Below are positions 10,604-25,200 of a stretch of DNA of 64,000 bases, in pieces. The first letter of the stretch is position 1. Every line of letters begins with the position of its first letter. A program made the position numbers and the translations under genes. The stretch is taken from contig NC_064758.1 of assembly GCF_011397635.1 (NCBI RefSeq), forward strand, positions 15,491,013 to 15,555,012, read 5' to 3'. The notes under the pieces were generated by a model. That model saw only the letters and a list, made by a program, of their open reading frames with translations. It was not told the DNA's origin and searched no databases. Origin of the DNA: Epinephelus fuscoguttatus. Its lineage: Eukaryota; Chordata; Actinopteri; Perciformes; Serranidae.

Positions 10604-13245
10604 TCAGTGTTTCCCTGGTGTATGTCCTCTGGCCAGAGGTGCCAGGGCTGGGATCCGGCTGCCTCTGCCCATGGGTCTGGCTCTGGCCCCGACCGACCAG
10701 GCCTGCTTCAGCTTGGCTCCACCGACAGCCCTGCCTGGACACACACATACACACGCACACACAAAATGACATCGGTATAGTAAATACAGTAAACCTTTGT
10801 GAAAACGTTGCCATAGATGACCCCCCTCTGTTCTTGATTTCCATTTACCACCAAACAACCTGCATTATCTGTGATGTCAGTGTAAACAAGAGGGCTTCAT
10901 GACATCAGCAGTTTAAGGTGATGCAGCTGTGTACTGGGAAAGGTCATCTCTTTGATATGACTGTCACGACTGCGGTCACATCACAAGGCTTTCTTTAAAC
11001 ATACTGTAAGCTACTAATTTTGTTCTGATAGCCTACTAGCACTATTAAAACAATGTCAAAATAACAGATGGAAAAATTTCAGAGGTCCTTTACTTATTTA
11101 AAAATACCAATGCCACTAAAATACTTCATTAAAAGTAAAAGTCCTGTATTCAAAATGTACCAAAGTGTGTACAAAATTGACAGAGGCAGGCCTCACTAAC
11201 ATCATACAAAATTAAACATGGAATAAAACATGATTCATTAGCACAAAAAAGGGGGCAGAGGCACTATTTCACGCAGCAAATGCTACATATTTAATGAGTG
11301 TGGCTCCTGTTTGGGCCATCATCTATTAACTAGATTAAAATGTACATGTGTCAGGTGTGATACCACCTTCCACAAACTATTTGCTGGAGGAAATCCTTAA
11401 AGGTAAACATATTAACTGGTGAGCAATCACTCCTTGTCCCGCAGTGTTAACTATGCTGTAGAAAGCATGTAGGCAAAGAACTCACTCGATGATGGGATTG
11501 GCTTATCTGAAAAGCTTTCAGGATCTGTATGTCAGAGGGGGCATTGTGACGCCCTGTGGCACTCCTGATGTAAAAGGTCGGCATGTTCCAGAAACAATCC
11601 TCCTGCTCTTCTGATATCGTCTAGGACCTACATATTGTTATCAAATATGCTGCAATCCCTAATATTTTAGTCACTCCTGAGTTGGCAAAAAAAAAAACAG
11701 TCTGTGGTTACAGATGATAACTGGTGTGTTTTAATAACACAGCTTCATGAGTTCAATTCAAAATTGCACATACATTGACCACTGGGGGCAGCAAACACGC
11801 CTTGAGCTGCTTCTCTATCAGAAACGCAACATAAGAGGAGATTATGTAGCCTAGTGTGAGTGCAGTCTAATTCTCTTTGTATATCATTACTCATTATGTT
11901 ACTTTGAATTTGTGAAGAAGACTTTGCTTTTCTTGTAGTGAACGGAGAATCCAAAAAACAGCTCACATTCTTCTTGATTTGACGTAAAAGAGGTCTGCGT
12001 TTAACAACAGCAAAACTATATCAAAACACTTCACATGCTGTCACACAACGTGCACAGTATATTCCAAGTTTCATTTATCCAGTCGTACACTCAGTACTTC
12101 CCAAACACATGCATTTTTTGCTAAAACATATCATAAAATAAAATATCATAGTACAAACAGTCTCATGTACGGCCAAGTAGCATGCCTGGACGTGTGTGTG
12201 TGTGTGTACTACATGGGTGTGCTCAGGCACACACAGGGCGCACTCACTGTAGGTGAAAGTGTTTTAAATGGTAATATTTTAGCAAAAATGCATGTTTGGG
12301 AGGTACAGAGCATACAATTAGATACACAAGACTTGGATTATACTGTATGAGTTGTGTGAACATAAAGTAATGTTTTGATAAAGGTTTGCTGTTAAATTTG
12401 ATCCTCATTTACTTCAGTTAATGATGAGTGTTGGCCATTTTAGGATACAATAGTTTTCTTCATGACTTCAATTGAACACATGCTGAGTAACTGATTTTTG
12501 GGTAAAGTATTCTTTAAATCCTTATGAATTCTCCTTCACATCTTTTCTTTACCTCAGAGGACAGAGGACAGTCAACAACAGCACTGTTGTGCAACCGTGA
12601 TACTCAACTCAACGGCTTCTGTCTTCTGCATCATGTCCAGGACATGAACGCATCATTCCCTGTGAACCCCAGGTACATGGGTGCGCAATTTCACCAGTAA
12701 CACTAAAAACCCCTACAGAAACTCAATCAACTTTAATATATTCAGCAGTGGTCCTCTAATGTGAGTGGTTTGCCAAACCCAACGGTCATTCTGGCATCAG
12801 GATGGTTATAAAAGTAATGTGAGACATCCCTTAACAAAATAATGGGCATCCAGGTTAATACAACCTGCCTTACCTGTACAAAAAGTGACTGCATGTTTCA
12901 GTCATTAAACAATTTACTTACAGCTGCTGCCATGATTGTGAAATATCACTCAAAATGGACACACTAACAGCCACTACACAGGGCTCCAAATTAAATCTGT
13001 CGCTATTTTTAAGCACCTTATTCTGTGCTCTGAGGCAGGAAACCATAGTGGAAAAGCTGCAACATGAAGTTTTACCAACAAGCATGGACACTTTGTATAG
13101 CTTCCACACTGAGCGTTAGGGAGGTGGGTGTAAGCAGTGGGTGTATGAATGCTTTACCTTGTGCTGGCTGAGTTCTCTGGGACACCGCAGTCCTGCGTGA
13201 GTTTTGTTTACAGCCCTCCCTGCCCATGAGGTGAGCCTTCCAGGC
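10604..13245 (-). other. cep104: CEP104 exons 21-22: C-terminus with SxIP motif
   Basis: Exon 21 (13158-13245) carries AWKAHLMG and ends in phase 1. The only downstream segment that continues this frame sensibly is 10604-10734, giving 42 residues rich in Gly/Ala/Arg with SRIP at 939-942 and a TGA stop at 10604-10606. The acceptor 'gtgtgtccag' follows a (TG)n tract instead of a pyrimidine tract. Confidence 0.8.
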
Positions 13246-16200
13246 CTGGAACAGGGACAAAGTAGCTCAGTGAGACCGTTCCTCTCCCAGGTACTTTCTC
13301 GATTGGGACAGCCACGGGTGACTGTAGGCCCAGTCAGGGCCCGAATGGCTGCCCTCCCTCCCACTAACACAGCAGTCTTTCATTGGGTCGACGCGCACAG
13401 CTCTGGCAGTGAGTGTGTGACTTTCTGTGCGATTTTTTCTTGATTCATTTTTGAGGGTGTGAGAGTTGGGCATGTTGCGAATCAGTTTTCGAATGAGAGC
13501 ACAAATAAGTTAAAGCGTCACTTTACATTTGGGCATAATCTTAAAATCTCTCCTATCTTGCCGCACTTGGACACTAAGTGGTTTTCAGGGAATTAAAATG
13601 ATTAAAACAGTAAACAGTAATTTTCATGTTTAAATTATTGATGATGTTTTCTTTGCCAAGACCAGAGAAAATGCTGACAAAGAGACTCACAGTAATGCTC
13701 AGCACAGCAACAAAGGATAACAGGCATTTCTCCACAGCAAATGTTATCACAGCAGCAACAACACAGGTGTAATTAATACCATTAGTTTGATGCTTCAAGT
13801 CAAAACGTCTGCTGTGAAATATTTAACACTAAATCAAATACTGTGTGAAAATGCTGCTACACCGCTCTGTTTGGGTTTTAGCATGATATACACCTGGCCA
13901 CACTCCAGAGTGATGTTACAGTTGATGTTTTCCATCAGCTGGCAACAGGAGAGCACCTGCTGTGACATCACTGATTAGTTCTTCAAAGTTTTACAAATGT
14001 AGACGATACGTCTTATAGTTCTTTTTAGATGTATTCCAAAGCAACTGCTGCAACTGTTTAAAGTCACTGTAGGCAACATTCAGAGCATTAATACAGCAGA
14101 AAAGACTTATTTGCTACAGTGGAGTAATGGCATCCTGAGGTGAGAATGAAGTCCCACTCCCTGTGTGTGTGTGTTGTAATCTGAACATCCCTGTTATATG
14201 TTGTGGTAGACGGTTCGGTGGCTGTACGTGCATGTTAATGCATGTGAGTACCTGTGAGTTCATGTGTGCGTAATCTGCTGGCTAGCCAATTGCTGCTGCT
14301 CTGCACTGTGCTCATAGGGCAGATACAGCTGATACTAGGACGGCATCATCGAAGAAACATTGCGTATTTGTACTGTGTCCAGCTCTGAGGCACTCCGGTG
14401 TTGAAAAACTCAAAAACGTCTGATCAGCTGAGGTGTCCAATCAATCCAATAAGGGGGTGTGTCGGTCAGTAAAAGACTTCCGTGAGGGCTGCTCTCGTAT
14501 ATCCTCGCTCATCACTCATCACTCCTCCTCTAGAGCACAAATAAAAGCTTTGGGATGGTCAGAACGACTTCCAATTCAAGCGAGGACTGAGAAGCGGGGA
14601 CCCTGTGTTATATGCTCTGAATGTCACATATAGCTCCTATGGCGATCCACTGAGCAGGATTTAAGAGCATCTAATATAGAAATGGAGTTAATATTCTCAA
14701 ATATGTTTTCTTTAGTTAATAATCACCTGAAAATAAGAACGGTTCTGTTTTGGTTTTCTCAGACCAGTTTATATTTACATACTGAGCGGGTCCTCTCTCG
14801 TGGTGTCCACCATGTTGTTCTAAAGTAACCCCAAATGACAAAATCAAACACTGGCACTAAATAGGCTCATTTGCATTTTTGCATCAGCCAGCATAGTTCT
14901 CCTACACACTTGACACACGAGAGAAGCATCAGTTCTGCAACCTCACTGCTCAGTGCCACTTATCCCTCACACTAGACCTTTAACTAGCACATTATTTCTG
15001 CTTGCTATAAGTGGGCAAAACAGACCTTTGTTTATGTCAGAATTACTTTATGTTCACTACTTTTTGTTTATCAGGTAGTTTATACTTTCCTTCTGAATTG
15101 GCCAATCAGTAATTAGAAGTGACACCATGACAGCACACATTTACAAGGAAAAAACAACAACAGTATGTTCAAGGGGCATTCTGTAATGAAAGATCTCTAT
15201 CGACCTATCAAGCAACAGTCCAAATGGGTGAACTCATTCCAACCACAGGATCTCCAACGAGTCTTAAATTGTAGTTTTTCGCAAACACCTCCCAGAGTTG
15301 GAAGAGCATAATTTGAGAACCTTCTGCCTTCCTTGGATGCAGTAACTGTTTGTCTGACTACCTCTCCAGAATCAAACCCTGATTCCCCCCTGATGACCTG
15401 TGGTTACCATGGTAAGCACAGACATACCATAATTTTAATAAAGCATCTATCTTCCATTTGTGATTGGTCGGGATTGTAATAACACTGATGGAAACAATAT
15501 TCTCCTACAACACCCCCAATATGTCAAACTGAAGTCTGAGGTTTTGGAGTTTGGTCTAGAAGTTCATTTCAAAGTGCCTGTCCCAGTGTGACCCCACCTG
15601 TAGGTGCTGGTAAGACTGATTCTCGTAGCTCTTGTGGCTCCTTGATAGACGAGTTACATGATTCATTAGACGCCGTGATGACAGGAATGTAACGGTAGAC
15701 ATATGAAAGGCTATACTGTTGTTACATCTTTTAGAGGGGCAGAGAATCTTGTACACTTTAGCTCCATTTTAAACTTCTCTTTCACACAATAAGTGAACAG
15801 ACAAGGATTAGTGATGAATGAGCAGCTCAGAGTGCGCTGAAATACGAGCACAGTTTACTTATGAAAGATAATAACGACCTATTTGCCCTGAGGTTATATT
15901 ATGTAATATTAAACAATGAGGTTAGATTTTGTGCTTCCATTGTTGAGTTACCCATTTCAACTGCATTTTCTAATCGATTCATGGCCCTCGTAACACACAG
16001 CAGTGAGCTGCTGGAATGTCCAGTTTAACAACAACACAATGATTACATTTTGTCCAGTTCTTGTAATTAGAATCCAAAGAACTGCATCATCCTCACCAAC
16101 CCTGACTACAAAAAGATTTCGGGAAAGCATGACTGTCAAAAATATATATGAATATACATATGAACAGCTAGTGATTTTTGTCTGTAGTTCCTCTTAGACC

Positions 16201-19200
16201 GATAGGAATGTGAAGAATGTGATGGCATCTACTTCACCTTGAGACAAATGAAATGGCCCATTAAGAACAAAGGCTTCACCTCCTTTGAAGACTTTAAAGG
16301 CCAACAATAGCCATGTTTTACCTCAACACCTGTTTGCTCCTCAAGCCTAATATTAGACGCAGGTCAAGTTTCTGTGTCGATATAAAAGAGGGAAAATAGA
16401 AAAGGTCACGGAGTGAAGCTCAGGCCCAAGTTCTGAGAAAACTTTCATCAGACCCAGAGTTACCACATTATTATCGCGGAAGCAGCTCTGTAGAACTTTT
16501 TTTAAGCATAAAATAGCAAAACTCAATTATTTTGCTATTTTTGCTTGTACGTAATCTCACCTTTTCTCCAGGCATGAAGTTGTTGTGACACAAAGGACAG
16601 TGGTTGGAGCCTTTACCCGAGATGGGGGCTGAAACAGAAACATGACACCTTTAAGCCACCTCTTATACAATTACAGAAAAGGTGCCCTGAACACGCCAGA
16701 GAAAATGCTAAAATTACACCACTGAGGGAGAACACTTTTAAAAACAATACACCTTTGAGGAATGGGAACATTTGGGTGAATATAATCTATCCTGCTGTAC
16801 AATTCAAACTTCTGTTAACTCACTTATAACCAACAGGAGTAAGACAGACTTGAAGGTTAAGGTAAAACAGTTCGAAGGCTCACTGGTGTCATTTATCTAT
16901 GAAGAGAGACATATGGCGGGTAACAGAGATGTAGTGTGGGTCCTGACACAGTGAGCCTCTTCCTTTAGACTAGTTAGTACAGTTATAGTAAACTACAAAA
17001 GCTGACCTCAGCTCTAGGATAGTAAATACCGGCATCAGGGCTTGGCAGTTTACAGAAAATTTACCACAGCACTGTGGAAAAGTACTGACTTGTGACGACT
17101 TAAATGATCTGTGTCGCACTGTCAACACAGAGCATATTTTTCATGTTTTATAAGAGCTTTAATTATGACCATAGATGTGTTGTATCTGTAAGGGGACGAC
17201 TGGTCAATAAATTGAGCCATATACAGTATATTGAAAGAGGACATCTCAGCTGCACTGGGTGCTAAACCAAGGCCAACCAGGAAGGAAGAAAAATAAATGA
17301 GCAGAATGTGTTTATCCACCTGAGGCTGGTAGATCAATGGTGAATTTTATCTTTTTGGAACAAATTTAATGGTTAATCTGACTGAGGAAGAGTTTTGTGT
17401 GCTCTGTGAGAGAAGGAAGTAGAGCTGCAAATATCTAGAAACTACTTTAAATATGATGCCCTCATTTAAGATGATATAGACTTGTCTATTTAAATGTAGT
17501 CCCTTAAACTTGGGGAACTGTGGGGAAGGATGATGAGGACGTAACAACTATCAAATTACAGCTGAGTCGGCACATTAACCTCTCAGCCCTTGTTTCATTT
17601 CAGAGCCAAAATTGGCTTGTGTTAGTGTTAATAAATTCTGACTTGGTAAATTATTAAAGCAATTATAATCATCTCTTTAGTGGTACTCATTTGGTTGGTT
17701 AACATTTGACTATGACTGGATTGACTGAAGGTACAATGTGTATGACATGAGCAGAATTTTAGATTAAAAACTGACATGAACAGAATGTGACGAAGTTGCA
17801 GTTTTGATATTAAATTAAGACGTCTAAGTATTGTGATGTAGAGATATCTATACTGCTAGCCCCAGTCCATCCTGTCTTGTAATACCACTACTGGAGAGGC
17901 GACAGTGAGTCACTGTAGCGTCTAGTCTGCCCTCATGAGAGGACAAAGCATCACAGAACAGCTCCGGGTGAGTAGCATAGTTAACACAACAAGCGCTACA
18001 TCCGCACTAGTGTGTTTTTGTTTTATTATTTATAATACAATAGATGGCTGAAGCTCTTGCCAAGCGACCTTTATTACATCCCAACCACCCACTCCCGGTG
18101 CTACGTGTATCAACAGGAGAAAAACACTATTTGATGTGGAAACAGACTTTGACACAACACCTTCAAGAAACCATGTTTGCCGGCAAACCGAAAAAGTGAT
18201 ATATCAATAAAAAGAAGCAAAACAACAGTAAACATAGGCATGGCTTTCTGCTGGAGACAGCTCTTGGTGAGTAAAGAGATGAGGTAAGTGGATGATGGTA
18301 AGTTGATGGTAAGTGACATCTAGTTCAACTAACGTAATGACAACACAAAATAAACCGAAAAACATGTTCCAAATGATGTTGATATATGGCTCTGTTGTGG
18401 TATTTTTCTTGCTGTGAGGGTCTTAAACTGAGCTTAACTAAAATTTCAGCAGTTTGTTCAAATTTTGTGTATTCTTGCCATGCTCTTAGTTAGTAGTTGG
18501 CTGTTTTTTTTTTATAACTGATGATTGTAGATTTAGACTGTATGGACTCAGTAGTAAACCGGTGAAATGTTGCCCCCTATTTCTTTGGAGCATGTGGCCA
18601 GGTACTGCACAGTGCATCTTTAATGCTACCTTCAGATATTGTTGTTAATACAAAAAAAAACAAAACAAAGTAGCAACTACCTCTGCCAAACACTCTTGCC
18701 CTTTGTCCCAGGAGGTGCAACAGTAAAGCAATATTTGTAGGCCTAGGAAAGGCAAAGAGGCCCCAGAACAGAGCCATACCGCCAAATATAATACTGCAAA
18801 TGTCAGTTAAGTTTTCTTTGACTAAAGTGGTCCTGACTGACATAGTTTTGTTTTTATTAATTAGTTTTGGTGAAGTCATTTTTCATTGACAAATAAAGTG
18901 ATGCAGTTTTCCTGATGGTCGAGCACTTAAGATGTGTACCATGTGCAATGTCCACAGTTCTGGCTTGGACCTTTGCTGCATGTCATATTCCTATCTCTCT
19001 CTCAAAATTTTCCTGTTGGCGTCTACACTGTCACCATCCAAAAAAGACAATAAAATAACTAAAGAAAAAAGAAAATACTCCTGGTTCAAACAAACTTCAT
19101 GATTTCCATCACATAAGGCATTTTCAGAAAATTGCAGTGGCGTGAAAGAGTGAGACTGAGAACTCACGGTTGCAGGCGGGCCCCTGGACATGGCGAGTCA

Positions 19201-22200
19201 AGTCCTCAGTGGCCACGGCCTCTGAGCAGCGTGGGCACTGGCTGAACTTGGAGCTGCTTTCACATTCCCCCAGCAGGTGCTCTGTGAGGCTGGCTATCTC
19301 CACTACCTAGGAACACAATGCAGAGCTGTACAGCAGTCTTTGAGCTTAATCACTGAGGTGGTGATTAAACAGCTGGACAGATGTCCTTCTTTCAAGAGGA
19401 CTAAAAACATGCCAACAACTTTGAAAATGTAACGGTCTACCTGTCTACATTCATCGCAGCGCCTCAGCATGGGACAGTGTTTCCAATAGTGAAGGTCCAA
19501 TCCATCCTCTGTGAACGACTCATCCTTTTTATTGCAGAATATACACAAGCTGAAAGATCAGAACAGGCTGCAGATCAGATCACATCCCTACAAAGCATTG
19601 GCCTAAGTACTGCTACACTAATGACTATAATAAATGATACATGATAATACTGGTACATCAATGGTAGGGGTGTAACAATACACATATTCATATTGAACTG
19701 TTCGGTACGAGGCTTTCGGTTCAGTACACATTACAAACCAAATGATACGCTGAACTGTACTGTTACATTTGGAAAATAAAATATACAGTTTGAACTGTGC
19801 TTGCTATAATGTTCAGTAGCACAGTAACACAGTAGCCAGTAGCACACACAGTCACGGCACACAGAATTATGTGATTTCATCTAGTTGAAATACGTCAAAT
19901 TTGCCCTGGTTGAGTCTATTGTTGGGATTGTCTTAGGGAGCACATCATCCAAGCCTGTTAAAGTACGATGAATCTTATGGTTCTGTTACAGGAGAGATTT
20001 GATGTTCTCTAAATTACGGTGTAAAAAAAAAACATGTGCATATATCTGTATTGGCATCTGAATCTGACCAAAATTGGATATTGGCAAAACTCAGTGATCA
20101 TTCAATCCTAACATTAGATGAAAGTTAAACAAACACCACTAAACCTGTAAAATTGGGACTAGGCTAATAAGCTAAGCTTTTCTGTTGATATTTGAGTCAC
20201 TTACTTATCCAGATAGCTGATAGTCTGTCGAAGGTCAATACTGCCTGTGACATCATTCTGCTGCACTTCTGTGTCAGCTGGAAAACAAGAAGACAGTATC
20301 TGTTACTTGTCATGACTGCACTTACAGTCCCTCATGTCAAGCTTTAAAGATATACAGGTAAAGGTAATACTACATCACAAACACTAAACTACAAATCAGA
20401 ATATTTCAGTAAGATAAATCAAAATTACAGCTGACAGTAGCAACATGTTCTTATATTTTGTTGCTATGTTTACTGATTTTATTGTGCCTGCACTCTGTTT
20501 CTATAGGTTCATGGTAGAAATGACCAGCAGCATCTGTGTCATGCCTTACATGTTGTTATATTGCCTTCAAATGAAGCTTTTGTTTGTTATTGACATGCTA
20601 AGATGAGCACCATACATGGAGTTTAAGTGGTTACACTCTCAAGAGCACTGTTGCTGGGCAACTGACAACAAAAGTCAATGCTGTAAGGCTTCTTAACCCC
20701 ATTTAAAATGGTCAGTGATTTGGGTGTTTTTGCATTTCAATGCCACGAAAAAGAATGAGGACAAACGTGTCACAAGACACAACCTCAGCAGTAGCTTCAA
20801 AATTTCCACCCGCATAAAAACAGGTCACAGTTCAAGGCACTAATGCTTGCATGACACAAAGGACTACTTCAGCACCATATTGTGCCATAACGCAATATCC
20901 CTTTGTGCTTAAAGCAGTTCTTCTCAACATCTCATTTGATGAGATGTTGCTTCAGGGACCTCCATCTAAACAGATTTTGGTTGTTTGTCTCATTGGGCTC
21001 ATTTTTCTGTATTGAATTAAATACTGAAAATAAACTATTCCCCATTTTTCTGGGGACACTCTGGATCTCCCTCAAGGACCCCTGAAATCCCTTCAGCAGG
21101 TGTAAATCAGACCTGCTGGTGTACAGTATATGAGGATGTTTAACTCTAGGGAGGTGAGATGCCTTTGTCTCCTTCTTTCTAATTATTTAACATGTGTACG
21201 TACTTGTTTTGCCAGCTTTTGGGGACTCAACTGTGGGAACTTCTCTCTTGGGCTTTTGTCCTTCATTCCCTCTTTCCTTCACAAGAAGACAGAGTAATAT
21301 GAATAGATGCCAGAAAGCAAGGTTCCAAAAAAAGTTGCTATCACACAAGGAAAGCTTAGCACAACTTTAACAGTAACTTCAAATATACACAGCTGTGGAT
21401 AAATGGTGGAACTCCTCTTCATAAGACACTTAAGGAGATAAATGGTACCAGTGTTGAGTTTCTCACCAGCTCAAGAGTAAAAATTCTACCAAGTCTTAGT
21501 GGAGTCATACAGACAAATTAGCAGCCATTACAAGAGGAGAGGAAATTGCAATCTGATGACAGCTCCACCTACTGTGATCTCTTTCAAGGCTGCCAGCTGC
21601 TCCTGAAGGGAGTGGATCTCCTCCTTCTCTTTTTGCCCATCCTGCTGACCACCTCCCTTCTTCAAAGTCTGGGTGAAAAGTGACATGCCATCAGCCTCAT
21701 AGTCAGTGTCAGTTTGTCAATTTCATTTTCCTCTGTTTGCTTACTTTCCACTCTCTCTTTCTCCTGTCAATATCATTTTATGATCACGGCTCTCTCTTGC
21801 TCACCATGCCAGCTTTCATTTCATTATTTTCATCTTTAAAAGTTGAAGAGCCAAGAGCTCTGCGGACTCTGAGGGCCATTACGTAATGGGAAGGCTAAAT
21901 TTCTAATAATGCCAGAGAGAAATTAAACTTGGTCACTGTGTGAGTCACAAACTTTACAGTAAAACAACACCACACCATGTCAGCTTTGGAACGCAAACTG
22001 TCTTGTTTACTGGCAGCGTTTGTGGTTTCAGCTTACAGCTATCCTTTCCCATGTTTTGTGCTACACTGCTAACTATAAAATATCAATCAGATTTGTTAGG
22101 ATTGCATCTTACACAGTTTAGTTGGTGATGACTTGAAGGATTTGAAAGAAATGCAGCACCATATCTGCATTATACTATCGATAGATACAGTACATGCATG

Positions 22201-25200
22201 GAGCCATCATGGATTATTTGTTAAACCAGTTGAGGAGAAAACAGACTGCCTGTGCTGGCTTTGGCAAAGGAAGCAGTGAAGGCAGTTAGCTGTCTGTGCA
22301 ACATGAAACTCTTTCACTGTCAGCTTAAAAAAAAAAATAAAAAGACATGACGTCATGCAGTTCCCTCTAAAAGCTCAGCTCCTTTCAGCTTGAGAGTGCT
22401 CCCATCTGCCATGTCTGACAGTTTCACTGTCCATCTACCAGCTGCTCCTCACTGACTACAATCTGTTTGAAAAAAAAGTGTCAACACACCCTCGGTCTGG
22501 CAGTCTGATGCAAATAATTTTAACAGAGTGAAGAAAGACACCCTTATATTCATCAGAAATGTTTCATTCTGTTATAACAGAAAGAGGAGATTTTAGTTCT
22601 TTCTCTCTTTTTTATATGATATTATACTTGACATCAAATTTATATTATATTTTATATTATATTTCAGTGAAGATGTTATGTGTGAATGAGAGATTCATTT
22701 GCAGTGAAAAAAAAAAACCTTCTTGCCTGAGTGTCAACCAGCTTTCCGTCAATCTTGGCAAAGCCATCAAAGAGGGTTTTGAAGAGGAAGTTCTTCCGTA
22801 CAGCAGCATCGTTGGGTGGAAGGTAGCTGAGAACAGATGCTCTGTGCTGCTGGTACATGGATAATATGACGCGCACTGCCAGCTCTCGAACTGCTGACGC
22901 ATTGTGCTCCAAAGCTGCCGTACAGAACTGTCAAAGGAAACCAGGGTTTCTATTAATATGTGAACATTAAGCAAGGTTTGACTGGCTGTATATTACTGTT
23001 GCAACATATGCCATTAGACTTTTTTGTTGTTGTTGATATAACACTGATTTGGAACTGCAAGTAGGGCTGCCCACTAATAGTCAACCGAACGTTAGTTGAC
23101 CAGAAAGGTCATTAGTTGGCAAGATTTCATTGGTCGCTTCGTCGCAGAAAAAAAAATCAAAAACAAACAAATGTGAAACTCTATTAGGAGCTGCACCTTG
23201 TCAAATTAAATCAAACCCTACGTGACTGGACCGTGTGGGAATTTAATTTGAAAGGACAGACACAGGAAGAGGCCACACTCAGCCATCAGACAGTCACGTT
23301 ACAAACCAATCATAGTCGACAGATATCTTTCGCTTCTTCCGTAGTTGATCATTTTAGTGCAGGGCTACTCAGAGCTTTACATCTGTCTGATGATAGGCCT
23401 ACACACTTAAAAACAGCACCTGGAAAAAGATCAGCCCTGCACTTGGGATTTGAGGTAAATAGGCTATATGATGCTTGTTATGGTTGCTTAGCCACCTTGG
23501 ACACAACCTGCAGCTGCACTCTTGAAAGATGGCACAAAAAAAGCACAAGAGTAGCGCCCAGCGCACGACCTTGTATTTTCCAGGCGGTCAAAGACGCGGC
23601 ATGTGTACAGCCCCTAATTTCCAGGGCTGGTACCTGCGGTTATAACACAGACTACTTAATAACATGTGGGATCATTTTGAGAAGGTGAAGGACGAACCCA
23701 AGGTGATATGTAAACTCTGCAGGTAACATTTAATGAGGGTTCATTAGTATGGTTTTGTATTTCTCTGTAATGTAGCAGAGTGTTAACAATGTCACTGATA
23801 CTATTCTTTCTCAGACCTTGAACTCAAACCATTGTGTTGCCCCTCTCAAAATATATAACTTAATAATTAAATTAATATCATAAACGTGGGCAACTAGTCG
23901 ACTAATGGCCCTAAATGACGACTATTGCTCAACTAGGCAAATTCTTAGTCAGGGGAGCCATAACTGCAAATTACATTTAATTTTGAATGATAAACAATAG
24001 AAAAGAAAAAACCTCCTTGACACAACTAGGAACTGACCAGTGCGCAACGTTGTTGGTGATCATAAACCTGAGTGGATCACCAGTCACTACATGCATTTAA
24101 GTAACTGTTGTCTGCTCTCTGCAGTGACTTTTCGTAAACCAGGTTTCTGTGATCGGGATAGGGGATTAGTGAAACCTGATTTCCCCAGCTAGAAATGTGA
24201 AGAGAAAGCCAATATCTTGGCCAAGAGAACCATGATATCACCAGGTTTCTAATGTACTTTTTACCTATGCACACGTGAATGTATCACTGCAAAGCAGCAG
24301 GTTAAACAGAGAGATCATTGCACATGGTGCTGCATCCATAAATTAAACATTTTATTCAAAGTCCCACTAAAACTGAAACCAAGACAAAAATCCTCTGTAA
24401 GTCTGAATGAACTGGTTTCCAGCACTGAATAGCTAAGTGTTTGTAAAATTCACATGCGGGCTTTACGAAAATTATGTGATATCTGGTTACACACTGGGGC
24501 TTACAGTATTCAAATTGCATGTAATTGTTGTCTGATTTCCTGTATAACCTGATTTCTCAAAGTAAACTTGTTCTACATAACATGGCGTGAGGTGCCCCAA
24601 CTCTAGTCACTTTCAAAACTAAATTTAAAACGCTACCGCACTTTTACACTGTGTTTTTGCCTGTTACTTTATCTGAACTTTTTCCGGTTCATTGTGTTCT
24701 TAGATGTTGTTCTAATGCACTTCTTATCCTTGTGTAAGGCAGTTTATATTACCTCTGTGTTTAAGAGCTGCCATACAATTTAAGTTGCCTTGCCTTGTCG
24801 TATCTCCAGCGTGCTGGATGAAATATTCAGTGCTTTTGAACAGATATAAGTCTACATTTTGTGAAGAAATATTTGCAGTCTAGTTTCATGCACAAAACCA
24901 TAACATTGCTGATGAAGTCCTTTGAGGGAAGTGCACATCATGATGTAAAAAGAGCCCATTATCCGACATAATCTGTGTGAAGGGAGTGGCAACACAATGG
25001 CAATCCCACCAGTGGAGAAAATTAACATCCAGAAGTAAACTGCGCACAAAGGCCACCCATCCCTCGTTCAACAGGCTCAGGGACAGCTCGCCATTATTCT
25101 CTGTTGTCTCTGCTGACCACTTCTCATTTTAATTACAGGAAATTCAATCACCCCCCCTTTTTTTTCCTCTGGCTCCCGCCTCGGGGCAGATCACTCAGGT

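Larger units (their letters stand above)
16561..21276 (-). other. cep104: CEP104 exons 16-20: zinc-binding modules
   Basis: Exons 16 and 17 are a short charged linker. Exon 18 (19441-19549) gives C781-x2-C784, H803-C804 and C810-x2-C813. Exon 19 (19168-19306) gives H825, C830, C839-x2-C842, H854 and C860. Exon 20 (16561-16628) gives C872-x2-C875. With H889 and C896 in exon 21 these form a regular series of Cys2-His-Cys modules, as known in the CEP104 zinc-finger region. Confidence 0.88.

Noticed and set aside
18577-18879. 100-aa minus-strand ORF in CEP104 intron 19
   Set aside because: CEP104 frames close without it and the family has no matching segment; the composition is non-coding.
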